Positions 41,001 through 51,430 of a stretch of 64,000 nucleotides of DNA are shown piece after piece (position 1 is the stretch's first letter; the number at the start of each line of letters is the position of its first letter). The stretch comes from Dromiciops gliroides. Taxonomy: Eukaryota > Chordata > Mammalia > Microbiotheria > Microbiotheriidae. Location: the NCBI RefSeq assembly GCF_019393635.1, contig NC_057861.1, forward strand, positions 742,998,732-743,062,731, written 5' to 3'. The notes beneath the pieces are model-generated. The model searched no databases, was not told the DNA's origin, and saw only the letters and a list, made by a program, of their open reading frames with translations. The position numbers were made by a program, and so were the translations under genes.

Positions 41001-41940
41001 TCCTTCTTGTCTAGGAGTTCTTTGTGTAGCACACTTTCCCAACCCATACTACAGTTAGCAAGTTAGGCCCCCAAAGGGTGGGTATTATATTTTCTCTCAT
41101 AGTTCTAGAACTAAACCTGAGGAACTTGGTGGATTTTTTTTAAATACCACAGATGACGAGCCACCCTAAGTGTGCTTCTCCCATGATTATCAATTAATAT
41201 CAATCGATTAGCCAGGCATTAGCTTTTAGAAACAGGTATTTATTAAGGTGATTTGAGAAGAGTTGGTACAAAATACCCTCCCAAAAGTCTATGACGGGCT
41301 CTCCTGCTACTACATGCAGAGTACAGCATGTGGAAGCAAAGGGTAACTCCCAGCTCCTAGTTGTTGGAAGCTGTTTTCTCCCTTTTGTGGGTGTATTTAC
41401 AAAGTTGCTTCATAGACCTCTTGTAGGCATGGTGGAGCCTTCTGCTGAGCTTCTTGTGGAGTTCTGAAACTGCCTTTCTTTGCTCTATCTAGTAGGTCCT
41501 TAGTGGATGAGGCAGATTCTGCTAAGGGTCACTGCTGTTCCCAGGGTGCTAATAGAATACCACTAAGAAGTCCAAATTCTTTGACCCACCAAAGTTTATA
41601 AGGCCATCCTCTGACCAAGGGTGGAGGGGATACAAATGCACTACACCCCCTACCTCTAAGAGATTTCCTTTCAGGGCATTGGTTGGAACTTCCCTAAACT
41701 GCCAAACTCTCCAATACACAGTTCTGAACAAATGAACCATGAGGCAAACCTTAGTTTAATGCTTTTGATTGATTGAATAGAGATGTTCTCACCTGAAAGA
41801 TATTGGGCTAGAATATTTTGTTAGTTACTAGTCAGGTGGGAGCATGAAGTCTTTCAAGCATCTTCCTTCAAGTGAGAGGAATTTATGTTACCTCTTTACA
41901 CTTCCCATAAGTCCACAGAGCCATGTTCTGGAGCTTGGCT
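41001..41940. other. Unassigned sequence, possibly an LTR-type remnant
   Basis: About 940 bp without a gene. GGTATTTATTAAGGTGATTT and AAATACCCTCCCAAAAGTCT have an antisense-LTR feel, but no paired end, primer-binding site or retroviral frame was found. Tentative. Confidence 0.25.
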
Positions 41941-41954
41941 ATGCTCCTGTCAGA

Positions 41955-42135
41955 GGGCTGGACCTCAGACCCTTATTAGCTATGTGACCCTGGGCAAATA
42001 GCACAATCTCTCTAAGCCTCAGTTTCCTCCCCTGTAAAATGGAGAAAGTCCTGCCTCTAGGACCTATTGCCTCCTGGGTTTTCCATGGGGATTGAATGAG
42101 ATACTTGCCAAACATTTTAGATATCATAAATTTAC
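41955..42135 (+). mobile_element. MIR
   Basis: TAGCTATGTGACCCTGGGCA, GCCTCAGTTTCCTCCCCTGT. Confidence 0.82.
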
Positions 42136-42154
42136 AAAGACCTGTCACAGAGAC

Positions 42155-42395
42155 AGCACAGAGTGGCACGTAGAGCGTTTGATTTGGAGTCAATCTCCAT
42201 TCAAATTCCACTTCCGACACTAACTGTGTGACTTTGGCCAAGTCAACTGATCTCTCTGAGCCCCAGTTTTCTCTTTAGAATGGGGATAATAATGGTGACT
42301 ACCTTACAGGGTTGTAGTGAAGATTGAAAATCATCTAATATGTGCAACATGCTTTGTAAACTTTAATGCTCCATATAAATTTCAGTTATTATTGT
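42155..42395 (+). mobile_element. MIR
   Basis: GATTTGGAGTCAATCTCCAT, ACTGTGTGACTTTGGCCAAG, GGGTTGTAGTGAAGATTGAA and TGCTTTGTAAACTTTAATGC; nearly full length. Confidence 0.85.
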
Positions 42396-43085
42396 CAACT
42401 ATTCCAACTAATACACTGACATAATAAATAATTAAAATGAATGATTAATTAATGCTGCCTATTATTATGATGATGAGTTAAATCTATAGATTTTGAATCA
42501 AACTAGGAAAAATACGAGCAGGGGAGGTAAGAAATCTCTCCAGATGAAATTTGAAAGGAGACAGTCACAGGAGGAGGCAGTGGACAACAGGCATTTGATT
42601 ATTGTTTTAGGAAGCAATCTCCCCTCAAACATCACGTAGCGCTTCGTGGTTCCAATGGGGTAATGAAACAGGGAGAAATATTGATGGAAAGTTCCCAGCC
42701 CCACCTTAAAAGCCCATGTGTTCACAGCTGTTTTATATTTTCTAGAGAGGAGCAGCCAGAGCAAAGTTTAGCAGAGAGCAACAAAGCTCCCCAAAACATG
42801 CCCAAGGTGAAGTTTTTGATAGTACTGATAGGGCTATCTTTTTTGCCCCCCCAGCCCACCAAGAATCCTGGACCAGTGCTTAAAGATTTCTGCATCTGGT
42901 AAGGGTTGACTTAGATGATCGCTAAGGTTCCTTCTACCTCTGTAATTCTGTGGCGTTCTGATTTTGTGTGGTATGTACTGTATACCCGAATACATAAAAG
43001 ATCTGATTTCAGCAGTGTGAGAAACTTTCTGCTGTGCAAACTCCCTCCATTGGTGCTGATTGCAATCCCTGTGTGAGAATCAGGT
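42396..43085. other. Repeat-poor block, possible conserved noncoding element
   Basis: 42500-42790 is repeat-free, with GGCATTTGATTATTGTTTTA, CATCACGTAGCGCTTCGTGG and TTCACAGCTGTTTTATATTT. No gene. Regulatory role is a guess. Confidence 0.4.
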
Positions 43086-43089
43086 TCAT

Positions 43090-43285
43090 ATGATCACAGA
43101 TTTGGATCAAGAAGTGATCTTAGAGGCTGTCAAGTCACAACTTTTCATTTTATAGGTGAGGAAATGAGTTCCAGAGAGTTGTCTTGTAACACTTGTCCAA
43201 GGTTAAACAGCTAGTGTTTGAGGAAGGATTTGAAGTCGGGTATTCCTGACTCTAAACTGCACCTTCTACCATATCACCCTGTCTC
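43090..43285 (-). mobile_element. MIR
   Basis: TTCATTTTATAGGTGAGGAA, CAGCTAGTGTTTGAGGAAGG. Confidence 0.75.
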
Positions 43286-43454
43286 CACATGTACAGAAAA
43301 CTGTAAATGACGATGGTGATGGTGGTGAAGGATTTATTCAATCTAATTTATGCTTTTGTTTGACTCAATTTCTGTGAATACATTCATCGGGCTGGAAAAC
43401 ACTGAAAACAACTCTCTGAAGTCATGAATTAGTTACATTTGTCCCATTTAGGCA

Positions 43455-43650
43455 TAGGATCATTGATTTGGAGCTGAAGGCACCTCAGAGGTCATATAGT
43501 CCAACCTCTTCCTTTTTACAGATGAAACAACTGAGGCCCATAGAAACTTACTGATTTGCCCAGGTTCCCTTGGGGAATAAGTGGCTGAGATGACATTCAA
43601 ATTCAGGTCTTTTAGCTGCTAACACAATGCCTTTTCCTACTGTATGTGCC
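43455..43650 (-). mobile_element. MIR
   Basis: CAGAGGTCATATAGTCCAAC, CTGAGGCCCATAGAAACTTA and CAAATTCAGGTCTTTTAGCT. Confidence 0.8.
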
Positions 43651-43824
43651 ACACTGGATTTTATGAAGGAAAAGACTGAGATGTTCAGTCCAATTCTCTT
43701 TCTACTACTCTACAGGTGCCTGAAGGATGAACGGTGTGGCATCATTCTCATTGCCCAGAACTCAAGAGAAACTAACTCAGTTATCTAAGGGGTATGTTTG
43801 GAGCTCAGCCACTTAAGAACACTT

Positions 43825-44068
43825 AACAATAATAGCTAGCATTTATAGAGTGCTTGAATATTTATAAAGTGCTTTACAAGGCTTCTTTCATTTGATCACA
43901 AGTGAGGAGTTGGTAAGGCCACAGGGAGTGCTATTATCCCCCTTTACTTCTGAGGAAACTGAGGCAGGGAGTAATTAAGTGAGTCACCCAGGGTCACACA
44001 GCTACTAAGTTTCTGTGACCTAATTTGAAGTCAGGAATCTTCTAGCTACTGTGACACGAGCTACCCCT
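43825..44068 (-). mobile_element. CORE-SINE/MIR
   Basis: TAAAGTGCTTTACAAGGCTT, AGGAAACTGAGGCAGGGAGT, GGGTCACACAGCTACTAAGT and GAGCTACCCC. Confidence 0.82.
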
Positions 44069-44334
44069 CACTGAATATTTATTTGAGCAGATGCTATGAG
44101 TACAAACCAGATGTGAATACAGCCCCTATGTAAGAAACACTCCCTGAATGCTTGGAAATGGACAGGAGGCTCTGTCCAAATACAGCGAAACATTGAGGGG
44201 GCATTTAAAGTCATGAGAACAATTGACTCTGAATCTAGATAAATGGGATCAGCGAATCCTCACCCAAGGGGTCCGTCTTTCTCTGCCTTTTGAACTTGTC
44301 TCAAAGCATGAATGTCTACAAGTAAGATAAGGAA

Positions 44335-44405
44335 ATATATGTATCAAATGAGATAACATATGTAAAGGGCTTTGTAAGTGCTATGTAATTGTTAGCTATT
44401 ATTAG
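44335..44405 (+). mobile_element. MIR 3' end
   Basis: ATCAAATGAGATAACATATG and TAAAGGGCTTTGTAAGTGCT. Confidence 0.6.
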
Positions 44406-44414
44406 CTCTCCTTG

Positions 44415-44750
44415 TCAGCTGCCCTTTTCTCACTTCAGTGCATTGTCGCCAGCTGGCCCTCCTGGATAGAATGCATTCCTTCCCACCCCCCTTCCCTCCG
44501 CCTCGAATAATCCTTATCTTCCTTCAGAACTCCCCTGAGATTCCCTTTCCCATGACCTGCCATTTTTCTATTACCTTTTATTTATATATCTGTGTGCACA
44601 TTGTGTCCTATAAGCCAAGAGGGCACGGATAATCTCATTCTTGTCTTTGTGATTCTAGCCAGTATTTAACAGCCATTGTTTGACCCTTACAAGAACTGGC
44701 AGAGTAGTGTGTACATCATAGGTGCCTAATAAATGTTCAATAAACAAATG
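44415..44750 (+). mobile_element. L2 3' region
   Basis: TAGAATGCATTCCTTCCCAC, CAGAACTCCCCTGAGATTCC, AAGCCAAGAGGGCACGGATA and TAGGTGCCTAATAAATGTTC. Confidence 0.82.
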
Positions 44751-44974
44751 GATAACAGACTTCTTTCAAAACTATTGCCTTGGTATTTGAGTAGGGCTCA
44801 AGACTCAGCCCAAACAACATCTTCTGAAGAAGACATTTTCTGTTCTCCCTAGCCGTGAGTGTTTTCCCTGCTAAGGTTAGTTTCCATCTGCTCTCATATT
44901 GAGGTCCAGAGAAGCCTCAGTATGTCATTGAATGGGTGTTGCCTAGACATATGGGCCTGGGAAATGACCTTAAT
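44751..44974. other. Unassigned sequence without a gene
   Basis: Short interval with no recognised element. Confidence 0.35.
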
Positions 44975-45105
44975 TTAGAAAGGCCAAAGTCATCCACTGC
45001 ATCTCAGGCCATTGCGATCACCTTGATTTTGGTCTTGGACACGGACTTTGGTTCTCGGGAAGAGAGCGAGGCTGACGGTCCTCTTCGAAAACGGACGAAC
45101 AACAG
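44975..45105 (+). mobile_element. RTE-tailed SINE, 3' part
   Basis: AAAGTCATCCACTGCATCTC, TTGATTTTGGTCTTGGACAC, GAAGAGAGCGAGGCTGACGG, then TCCTCTTCGAAAACGGACGA. The tail is a variant of that at 61-96. Confidence 0.8.
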
Positions 45106-45240
45106 CAATGCTCTTTCTATCTCCCCATTGGACTATAAATTCCTTGAGGGTAGAGATTATGTTTGGCTCTTTTATTTTGTATCTTCAGCACTTACTATAG
45201 TTCTTGACAGATAGCAAGCACTTAATTAATGTTTGTTGAG
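45106..45240 (+). mobile_element. L2 3' end
   Basis: AAATTCCTTGAGGGTAGAGA, TTTGTATCTTCAGCACTTAC and TAATTAATGTTTGTTGAGTG. Confidence 0.82.
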
Positions 45241-45259
45241 TGAATATCTGGCATCAGAA

Positions 45260-45440
45260 TGTTATAGAGAAGGAATGCTGGATTTGAAGTCAGGAAGAAC
45301 TGAGTTCCAATTCCAACTCTGCTACTGGCTACTGGGAAACATTTAGGCCTCCCTCATTAGACTGTGATTTCCCTGAGGGCAGGGACCTTTTCCGCTTTTC
45401 TTTGCAGCCCCGGAGTTTAGTACAATATGTACTATACCAA
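45260..45440 (+). mobile_element. CORE-SINE head fragment followed by an L2 end fragment
   Basis: GGATTTGAAGTCAGGAAGAA and GAGTTCCAATTCCAACTCTG (CORE-SINE head, to about 45340), then TCCCTGAGGGCAGGGACCTT (L2). Confidence 0.6.
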
Positions 45441-45624
45441 AATTGAATACATAAAACAAGCCATTCAGTTTTTTTTCAAACGTCCAGCTCAAACTCCCAG
45501 CTACTTGCAATATGCCAAAAAAAAAGAAAATTAATAAATGTGAAAACTTTAACAAGAGAAGGATTCTAAAATCTTATTTGACTCTATACTCCTTTCTGAT
45601 CTCTTTTCTGGTCTATCGTATTTT

Positions 45625-45846
45625 AAAAAATATTTTACTTTATTTTTATTATTTATTTACTTATTTATTTATTTTTACTTTATTTTTATTTTTAAATTTT
45701 TTTTTTTTTGCAGGACAATGGGGGTTAAGTGACTTGCCCAGGGTCACACAGCTAGTAAGTGTCAAGTGTCTAAGGCCAGATTTGAAGTCAGGTCCTCCTG
45801 AATCTAGGGCCGGTGCTTTATCCACTGTGCCACCTAGCTGCCCCCA
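45625..45846 (-). mobile_element. Short CORE-SINE, CCCTGC subtype, with an expanded (TTTA)n tail
   Basis: The SINE body lies at about 45710-45846 and the other 85 bp are a T/A-rich tail with TTTA units. GTCTATCGTATTTT flanks exactly at 45611-45624 and 45847-45860. Confidence 0.95.
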
Positions 45847-45860
45847 GTCTATCGTATTTT

Positions 45861-46342
45861 TAAACATGTTCTACTTTGCATATAGTGAGTCAGTGTGTGT
45901 GTGTATGTGTAGATTCTGCTTTTTTATGGACTCTTTTGGTATTGCATTACAGCCTACAAATCTTTGAATATTTCTTAATGTTTGTCATTTTTAAATGTTC
46001 CCATTACCTTGGCTAGGTTTCTTTGTCAGTGGCTAGTGAAGAAGGGACTTTTCTCCACCCAACTGGTCTAAGAACCAAAAAAAGGCACGAGAACCGCTGC
46101 CAGGAAGGATGACAGATGAAAATCTTGTCTTTTGGAAGTTCCTTTCTCCAGTCAATTAGAGACTGAGCCCAGAAGCTGGGAAGAGGGCTCCAGCAATTCA
46201 GCTCATCCAGAATCTCAGCAGGACCCAGGGATCCATCACAGAGATTTATGGTAGCAGTGGCCCTCAGGAAAATGTCCAGTACAGATGCCCAATCATCAAT
46301 ATGATCAAAAGTTGTAACAGAGTTGTTAACAGTGATCTAGAA
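45861..46342. other. Unassigned sequence without a gene
   Basis: About 480 bp, no recognised repeat or exon. Confidence 0.35.
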
Positions 46343-46521
46343 CAGGACTTCTTCAACTTTTTCCACTTGCGACCCCTTTTTGCCCAAGAATTTTTTATAT
46401 GACCCTGGGTGTGTAGGTATATCAAATAGGTCTACAACATTTACTGTCAAATTTTTCACAGCCCCAACATTCAGTTACTCAATGCCATATGGGGTCACAA
46501 CCCACAGTTTAAGAAACTTTG
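46343..46521. mobile_element. hAT-type MITE with TCTAGA target duplication
   Basis: Starts CAGGACTTCTTCAAC and ends GTTTAAGAAACTTTG, imperfect inverted repeats of about 15 bp. Flanks ATCTAGAA (46335-46342) and TTCTAGAG (46522-46529) share the central TCTAGA typical of hAT/Charlie-type targets. Inner CTTGCGACCCCTTTTTGCCC and GGGGTCACAACCCACAGTTT complete the inverted structure. No coding capacity. Confidence 0.8.
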
Positions 46522-46667
46522 TTCTAGAGAATTCCTCCTTCTCCCACTAATATTTGCTCTTGAGAAAATGCTTGGTACCTACAAGTCTTATTGATTGAGT
46601 GCAGCTAATAAATGTTCACCTCATCAACCTTGTTGTGTAGACATTGCATTATTAAAGGGACAGAGTA

Positions 46668-46842
46668 GGAGCAGCTAGGTGGTACAGTGGATAAAGCACC
46701 TGCCCTGGATTCAGGAGGACCTGAGTTCAAATCTGGCCTCAGACACTTGACACTTACTAGCTGTGTGACCCTGGGTAAGTCACTTAACCCTCATTGCCCT
46801 GCAACAACAACAACAACAAAAACACCAAAAAACAAAAACAAA
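46668..46842 (+). mobile_element. Short CORE-SINE, CCCTGC subtype with a (CAA)n tail
   Basis: TAAAGGGACAGAGTA (46653-46667) and TAAAGGGATAGAGTA (46843-46857) flank it with one mismatch. Confidence 0.95.
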
Positions 46843-46859
46843 TAAAGGGATAGAGTAAT

Positions 46860-47055
46860 AGTGGATGGACAGGACTTAGAATCAGGATGGTTGGTATTTG
46901 AATCTTGCTTTTGACTCTTACTGACCATGGGATCCCATGAACAGGATATAAACTCTACCAGTTCCAGATTTCTCATCTGTAAAATGTGGATAGTAATATC
47001 AGTATGTACCTTGTAGCTAAGGTTCAAATGAGATATTGCACATAAGGTGCTTCAT
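46860..47055 (+). mobile_element. MIR/CORE-SINE
   Basis: GGTATTTGAATCTTGCTTTT, CAGATTTCTCATCTGTAAAA and TTGTAGCTAAGGTTCAAATG. Confidence 0.7.
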
Positions 47056-47536
47056 TAGCCATAAAACTGGCAATCCATCCAGGATGCCACCCCACCTCTG
47101 GTTAGGAGTTACAAATTAACTCTTGGTTTCAGTTTAGCTGTCTCCAACTCACAAAGAAACCATCGTCTGATGAACTTTGAGCCAATTTTCTGAAGACAAG
47201 ATGACATTCAAAGTTATCAGTCCCGAAAAAAAATATTCAGTTTCTTTAATGTTCCCTCAGACATTTAGGTTAAATTAAAAGATTTTATCGCCAAATCTTT
47301 TTTTTTTGGTCAGACTTTACTACTATTCCTTTGTTGAGTTAGATCTCTTTGTTCTAAAAATATTTTTATAAACTTTAAATCTATTATATTTTCTGAGGAC
47401 ATCTATCTATAATCTTCCTCTTTTCTGAGGAGGAGTTATTGATCTTTCTATAGCTGCCTTGGAATGATGAATGTTGTGTTTCAATAACATTGCCCTGCTT
47501 TTGCTTGGACATCTCCAAGAATAAGGGATTCTGAAC

Positions 47537-47537
<1 letters not shown>
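47056..47537. other. Unassigned sequence without a gene
   Basis: About 480 bp, AT-rich, no recognised element. Confidence 0.35.
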
Positions 47538-47617
<80 letters not shown>

Positions 47618-47634
47618 TAACAGACAGACAGACA
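47538..47634. repeat. Compound microsatellite (GT)n(GA)n(GACA)n
   Basis: About 21 GT units, six GA units, then GACA units interrupted once by GACTAA. Confidence 0.95.
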
Positions 47635-47770
47635 TGGACCCCTTTGTCAATCTGGGACCTTCTCAGAATAATGTTTTTAAATGTATAAGGCAAAATGCCT
47701 AGGATGACAAAAGAAATCAATTATGTTGAAATACAAGGACCAAATATTGAAAACAAGTTCTTAGACCCCT
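47635..47770. mobile_element. hAT-type MITE fragment
   Basis: GGACCCCTTTGTCAATCTGG, CAGAATAATGTTTTTAAATG and GAAATCAATTATGTTGAAAT. The left end is lost in the adjacent microsatellite. Confidence 0.6.
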
Positions 47771-48345
47771 CAAATTCTTATATTCCTGATATAGGTTTGT
47801 CTGCTTTTGTCTGTTTTACTGTGCCCAAAGTATAGATTGATTGCTATTGTGAAGGAATTAATTTGTTGCAGCAGCTACTGCTGCTGTTATTATCCAGGGT
47901 TCATTAATGTTATCATTAAATACAGAAGTCAGTAGGACTAGCGTGGCAGTTTATAAAGGGAGCTCTGCACTGAGCCAGGGATGAAGGTATTGAACAAAAT
48001 GATTTCTAAGATCCCTCTTAGCTCGACAATTCTGACATTCCAACGTTCTGACCCCTTGGTGTTTATGTTTCTGATTTGAAACACTAGGTGGCACCAATAC
48101 ACAGCTGATCCAGGGCTGGACCAGCGACCTTTGGCCCCCCCCTTCTCCATTATCAATGGAGCTAACTAGTACATGTCTACACTTGTTGGGTGGAGTAGAA
48201 ATTTCTCTGGTCAATGTGACGAATGTCTCCAATCCGGATGATTCAGAAAAGGGAAGAAATATCCCTACCCTCCCTCCCTGTCCCCTCCTATTTGTGGGTT
48301 GGTTTTTGGAGGTGGGTTATTTTTTGTTTTGATTCAATTTATTGA
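47771..48345. other. Unassigned sequence without a gene
   Basis: No recognised repeat. 47990-48050 has a MIR-tail flavour (AAGATCCCTCTTAGCTCGAC). Confidence 0.35.
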
Positions 48346-48349
48346 TTCA

Positions 48350-49085
48350 AGTTGGTATTTCACAGCAGCACTGAATCTTATCTTTGGAAGGACCCTCTAA
48401 CCCAGCCCTTAGCTGACCAAGAATCATCTCTATAATATCTCGACAAACGGTCATTTAAAGCTCCACTTGAGGACCTCCAGTGATGGGTTATTCACTACTT
48501 TCCATTGCAGCCCATTCTATTTTTTGGATAACACTAATTAGTAGGAACTTTTTTTCTGCCATCAAGTCTAAATCTACCCCCCCTTGAAACTTCCACCCAT
48601 TGCTCCTAGTTCAGTCTTCTGGGGCCAAACAGAACCAGTGTAATTCTTCCCCTTTTCTTTCCCCACAGGAAAGAGGAGGGTCTTTTTTTTTTCTTTTTTC
48701 GGGGCAATGAGGGTTAAATGAATTGCCTAGGGTCACACAGCTAGTTAAGTGTCAAGTGTCTGAGGTTGGATTTGAACTCAGGTCCTTCTCAATCTAGGGC
48801 TGGTGCTTTATCCACTGCGCCACCTAGTTGCCCCCGAGGGTCTTTCCAATACTTAGAGACAGTGATCACATCTCCCTTAACCTTTTCTTATCCAGGGTAA
48901 ACATCCTCAACTGATCTGCACATAGCGCAGTCTTCAGCACCCTGACAATCCTTGACACTCTCCTCTGGATGCTCCTCAGCTTGTTGTGCCCTTCATAAGA
49001 TGTTCTTTTGAACACCCCAAATAAGGTCTTACAGAGTCCAAAGGGATTATGGCATGGAGAAGTCCCTTTCTTTGTCAGAGCCCCT
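48350..49085 (-). mobile_element. L3/CR1 3' region split by a SINE
   Basis: Antisense: GGACCTCCAGTGATGGGTTA, ATTGCAGCCCATTCTATTTT, CTTCTGGGGCCAAACAGAAC, then CTTAACCTTTTCTTATCCAG, CTGATCTGCACATAGCGCAG and ACACTCTCCTCTGGATGCTC. Confidence 0.85.
48686..48835 (-). mobile_element. Short CORE-SINE nested in L3/CR1
   Basis: GAGGGTCTTT at 48676-48685 and 48836-48845 is the target duplication. Confidence 0.95.
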
Positions 49086-49589
49086 GTTCCCACCATCCTC
49101 CAGTTTTCCTAGGTTCAAAAACTTGGAATCATCCTTGACTCTCGGCTCTCCATCTCTCCTCACTTCTAATCAGCTGTAGATTCGGTCTCCTTGGTATGGC
49201 TTGTATTTGCAGGGCTTCCTCACCCCTCAGCTGGACTATTGAGAAAGCCTCCTAACTGCTCCCACTGCCTCAATCTCTCCCCACTCCAATCCACCCTCTG
49301 CTCAGTTGCCCAAGTAATCTTCCTCATCCAGGACAGGTCTGACAATGCCACTGTCCCTGCTCATGAGGCTCCTTCTTTGGACCAGGAGATCAATGATAAA
49401 CTCTTCTGTTTGGCATTTAAGGACCTTTACCACTTGACTCTACCCTGACCTTCCAGGCTTCTTGCTCTGCTCTTCCTCAAGCATTCTTTGTTCTGCTAGA
49501 ACCCTGGATGTTCCCAGGATGTGACACGCCATTTCCCGTCTCCATGGCTTGGCACATGTGACTACCATGCTTGGAATGCACTCTTACAA

Positions 49590-49790
49590 ATAGCAGACAA
49601 AGTGCTTCAAGGTTTGTGAATTTTACCAATGTTATCCCATTTGATCCTCACAACAACCTTGAGAGGTGGGGGCTGTTATTATTATCCCCATTTCACAGTT
49701 GAGGAAACTGAGGCACACAGAAGTTAGGCTCTTAGAGTTAAGATGTGTCTGAGGCTGGATTTTAATTCCTAAACCCAGGTTCTATACTCT
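49590..49790 (-). mobile_element. MIR inside L2
   Basis: AAGTGCTTCAAGGTTTGTGA, TGATCCTCACAACAACCTTG and TTGAGGAAACTGAGGCACAC. Confidence 0.82.
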
Positions 49791-49807
49791 ATCTATCTAC
49801 TGAACCC

Positions 49808-49866
49808 GTCAATCAACATTTATTAAGTGCCTACTATGTACCAGGCACTGTACTAAGCGCCTAGAT
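49808..49866 (+). repeat. Repeat of the ATTTATTAAGCACCTACTAT type
   Basis: CAATCAACATTTATTAAGTG and CCTACTATGTACCAGGCACT. Confidence 0.75.
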
Positions 49867-50216
49867 GACTCTTTTTTAAAAATGTTTATCCCTTGGAACT
49901 TTTAGCTTTGTTTAAAGCTCACCTTAACCATCATCTCCCACATGGAGCCTGCCCAACAGCCCCAGGGCGTTAATGTCCTCTCCTAGGAAGTTATTTTTAT
50001 ATGCTTTAAATTTCATTTTCTTAGTTCTTGCTGTTTCTTCCTAGTGGGATATAAGCTCCTTGGGAGAAGGGACTATCAAATCCCCAGAGCCTAGCACAGT
50101 GCCTGGTGCTTAGTAAGTGATAAATAAATGTTTGTTGGATGAATAGAAATAAATAAATGGGGATAAATTCCCCCAAGTGTTATAAATCATTTTGATAATA
50201 TTAAAATCCCATATAA

Positions 50217-50491
50217 GGGACAGCTGGGTGGCGCAGTGGATAAGGCACCAGCCCTGGATTCAGGAGGACCTGAGTTCAAATTCGACCTCAGACACTTGAC
50301 CCTTACTAGCTGTGTGACCCTGGGTCTGTAACTGACAGAGGTAACTGACAAATAATACTATACAGATGGCAAAATGCAGAGACAGGATTTGAACACTGAT
50401 TTTTTGGCTTCAAACCCAGAATTCTTTCTACTACACTATATGTAGTCTAATCCCTTCCTTAAGTCACTTAACCCTCATTGACCCCCCCCCC
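50217..50491 (+). mobile_element. Short CORE-SINE, CCCTGC subtype, disrupted by a 135-bp insertion
   Basis: SINE body GGGACAGCTGGGTGGCGCAG to GTGTGACCCTGGGT (50325), interrupted, then AAGTCACTTAACCCTCATTG (50461-50480) and a C-run. AAATCCCATATAA (50204-50216) and AAATCCTATACAA (50492-50504) flank the whole unit, so the insert came after the SINE. Confidence 0.93.
50326..50460. repeat. Inverted near-copy of 52500-52634 inserted in the SINE
   Basis: The reverse complement of 52500-52634 aligns to this segment over its whole 135 bases without a gap and with five mismatches by eye (about 96%). It carries no target-site duplication of its own and sits between GGGT and AAGT of the SINE. See findings. 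Confidence 0.93.
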
Positions 50492-50519
50492 AAATCCTAT
50501 ACAAATATTAGCTGAAGAA

Positions 50520-50660
50520 GAAAAGGGTAAGGCTAGAGGGGTGACCTCAGAACGAGGAAGAGCTGGGATCAAGTTCCTCCTCTTACTTGTTCAGGCTGTG
50601 TGACCCTGAGTTAGACGCTTAACCTCTCTGTTCTCTGGGCTGCTGTCTACAACTATAATT
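50520..50660 (+). mobile_element. CORE-SINE/MIR fragment
   Basis: AGCTGGGATCAAGTTCCTCC, GGCTGTGTGACCCTGAGTTA and CTTAACCTCTCTGTTCTCTG. Confidence 0.7.
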
Positions 50661-51110
50661 CGCAGAGAAGGTGCCACCTGGCATCGAAGAGTATCTTCAT
50701 TGGGATTTCTTTGCACCAATGGAATCACGGTCTGGACAAAAAAAGAAATCCATGGCTATGTCAACAAAATTCTTAAAAGCATCCTCCTGAAGGTTTCCCA
50801 TAAGTCTAGGGGGGCATTGTCTTCCCAGGTTGAGCCACTATTGCAGTCTCTGGCATCTAAAGTACTTGGTCGCACTTAAAGCCCCCGAAAGGAGTGAGCC
50901 CCTCCTATTATTCATGTGGACTGGGTTTCCTCTGGATGCTGCTGTCCTTTTCTGTATGGAGGGCAGTGGGGAGGACTTTTTGAATTGGATGGTGCTTTCC
51001 CTTGGAATGTAGCTCTGCTGTGAGTTTCATGCTACCTGATCTTTTGCTCCCTTCACCCTTTGCCTCTCCAGCGCTCTCTATCCAGGTATTATTCTTTTAT
51101 GCTGATTTGG
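50661..51110. other. Unassigned sequence without a gene
   Basis: About 450 bp, no recognised element. Confidence 0.35.
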
Positions 51111-51114
51111 TCTC

Positions 51115-51240
51115 AATTCAGTCAAGCATTTATTAAAGACTTGCCGTGCCGGACATTAAAAGAAAACCATACCGGCTCCTCAAGAAGCTGACATTCTATC
51201 CTCTTGGAGTTTCCTGCTCACTGATAGACACATTTTGAAC
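51115..51240 (+). repeat. Repeat of the ATTTATTAAGCACCTACTAT type
   Basis: TCAAGCATTTATTAAAGACT, TCAAGAAGCTGACATTCTAT. Confidence 0.65.
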
Positions 51241-51269
51241 AAAGACAAAGTAATATTGGTCTGGAGAAA

Positions 51270-51430
51270 GTCCATCTCGTGTTATAGCTGGAAAGGTCCT
51301 GAGAAGTCACTTAATCCAATCCCTTGATTTTCTTGAGAGGAAACGTTACTTGCCCAAGGTCACACAGCAAATGAACCCTAGAGCCCCATCTCCGTATCTT
51401 AGTTTAATGCTCTCTCCACCGCACTTCCCT
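51270..51430 (-). mobile_element. MIR
   Basis: TTATAGCTGGAAAGGTCCTG, GTTACTTGCCCAAGGTCACA. Confidence 0.75.

Larger units (their letters stand above)
49095..50145 (+). mobile_element. L2 LINE 3' region, interrupted by two older-style repeats
   Basis: AAACTTGGAATCATCCTTGA, CTGGACTATTGAGAAAGCCT, TTTGGCATTTAAGGACCTTT; after a gap, GTGGGATATAAGCTCCTTGG and CACAGTGCCTGGTGCTTAGT. The interruptions are the MIR at 49590-49790 and the repeat at 49808-49866. Confidence 0.87.

Noticed and set aside
47384..47720. Frames rich in HTHT and SVCLSV repeats
   Set aside because: Translation of the (GT)n(GACA)n microsatellite.
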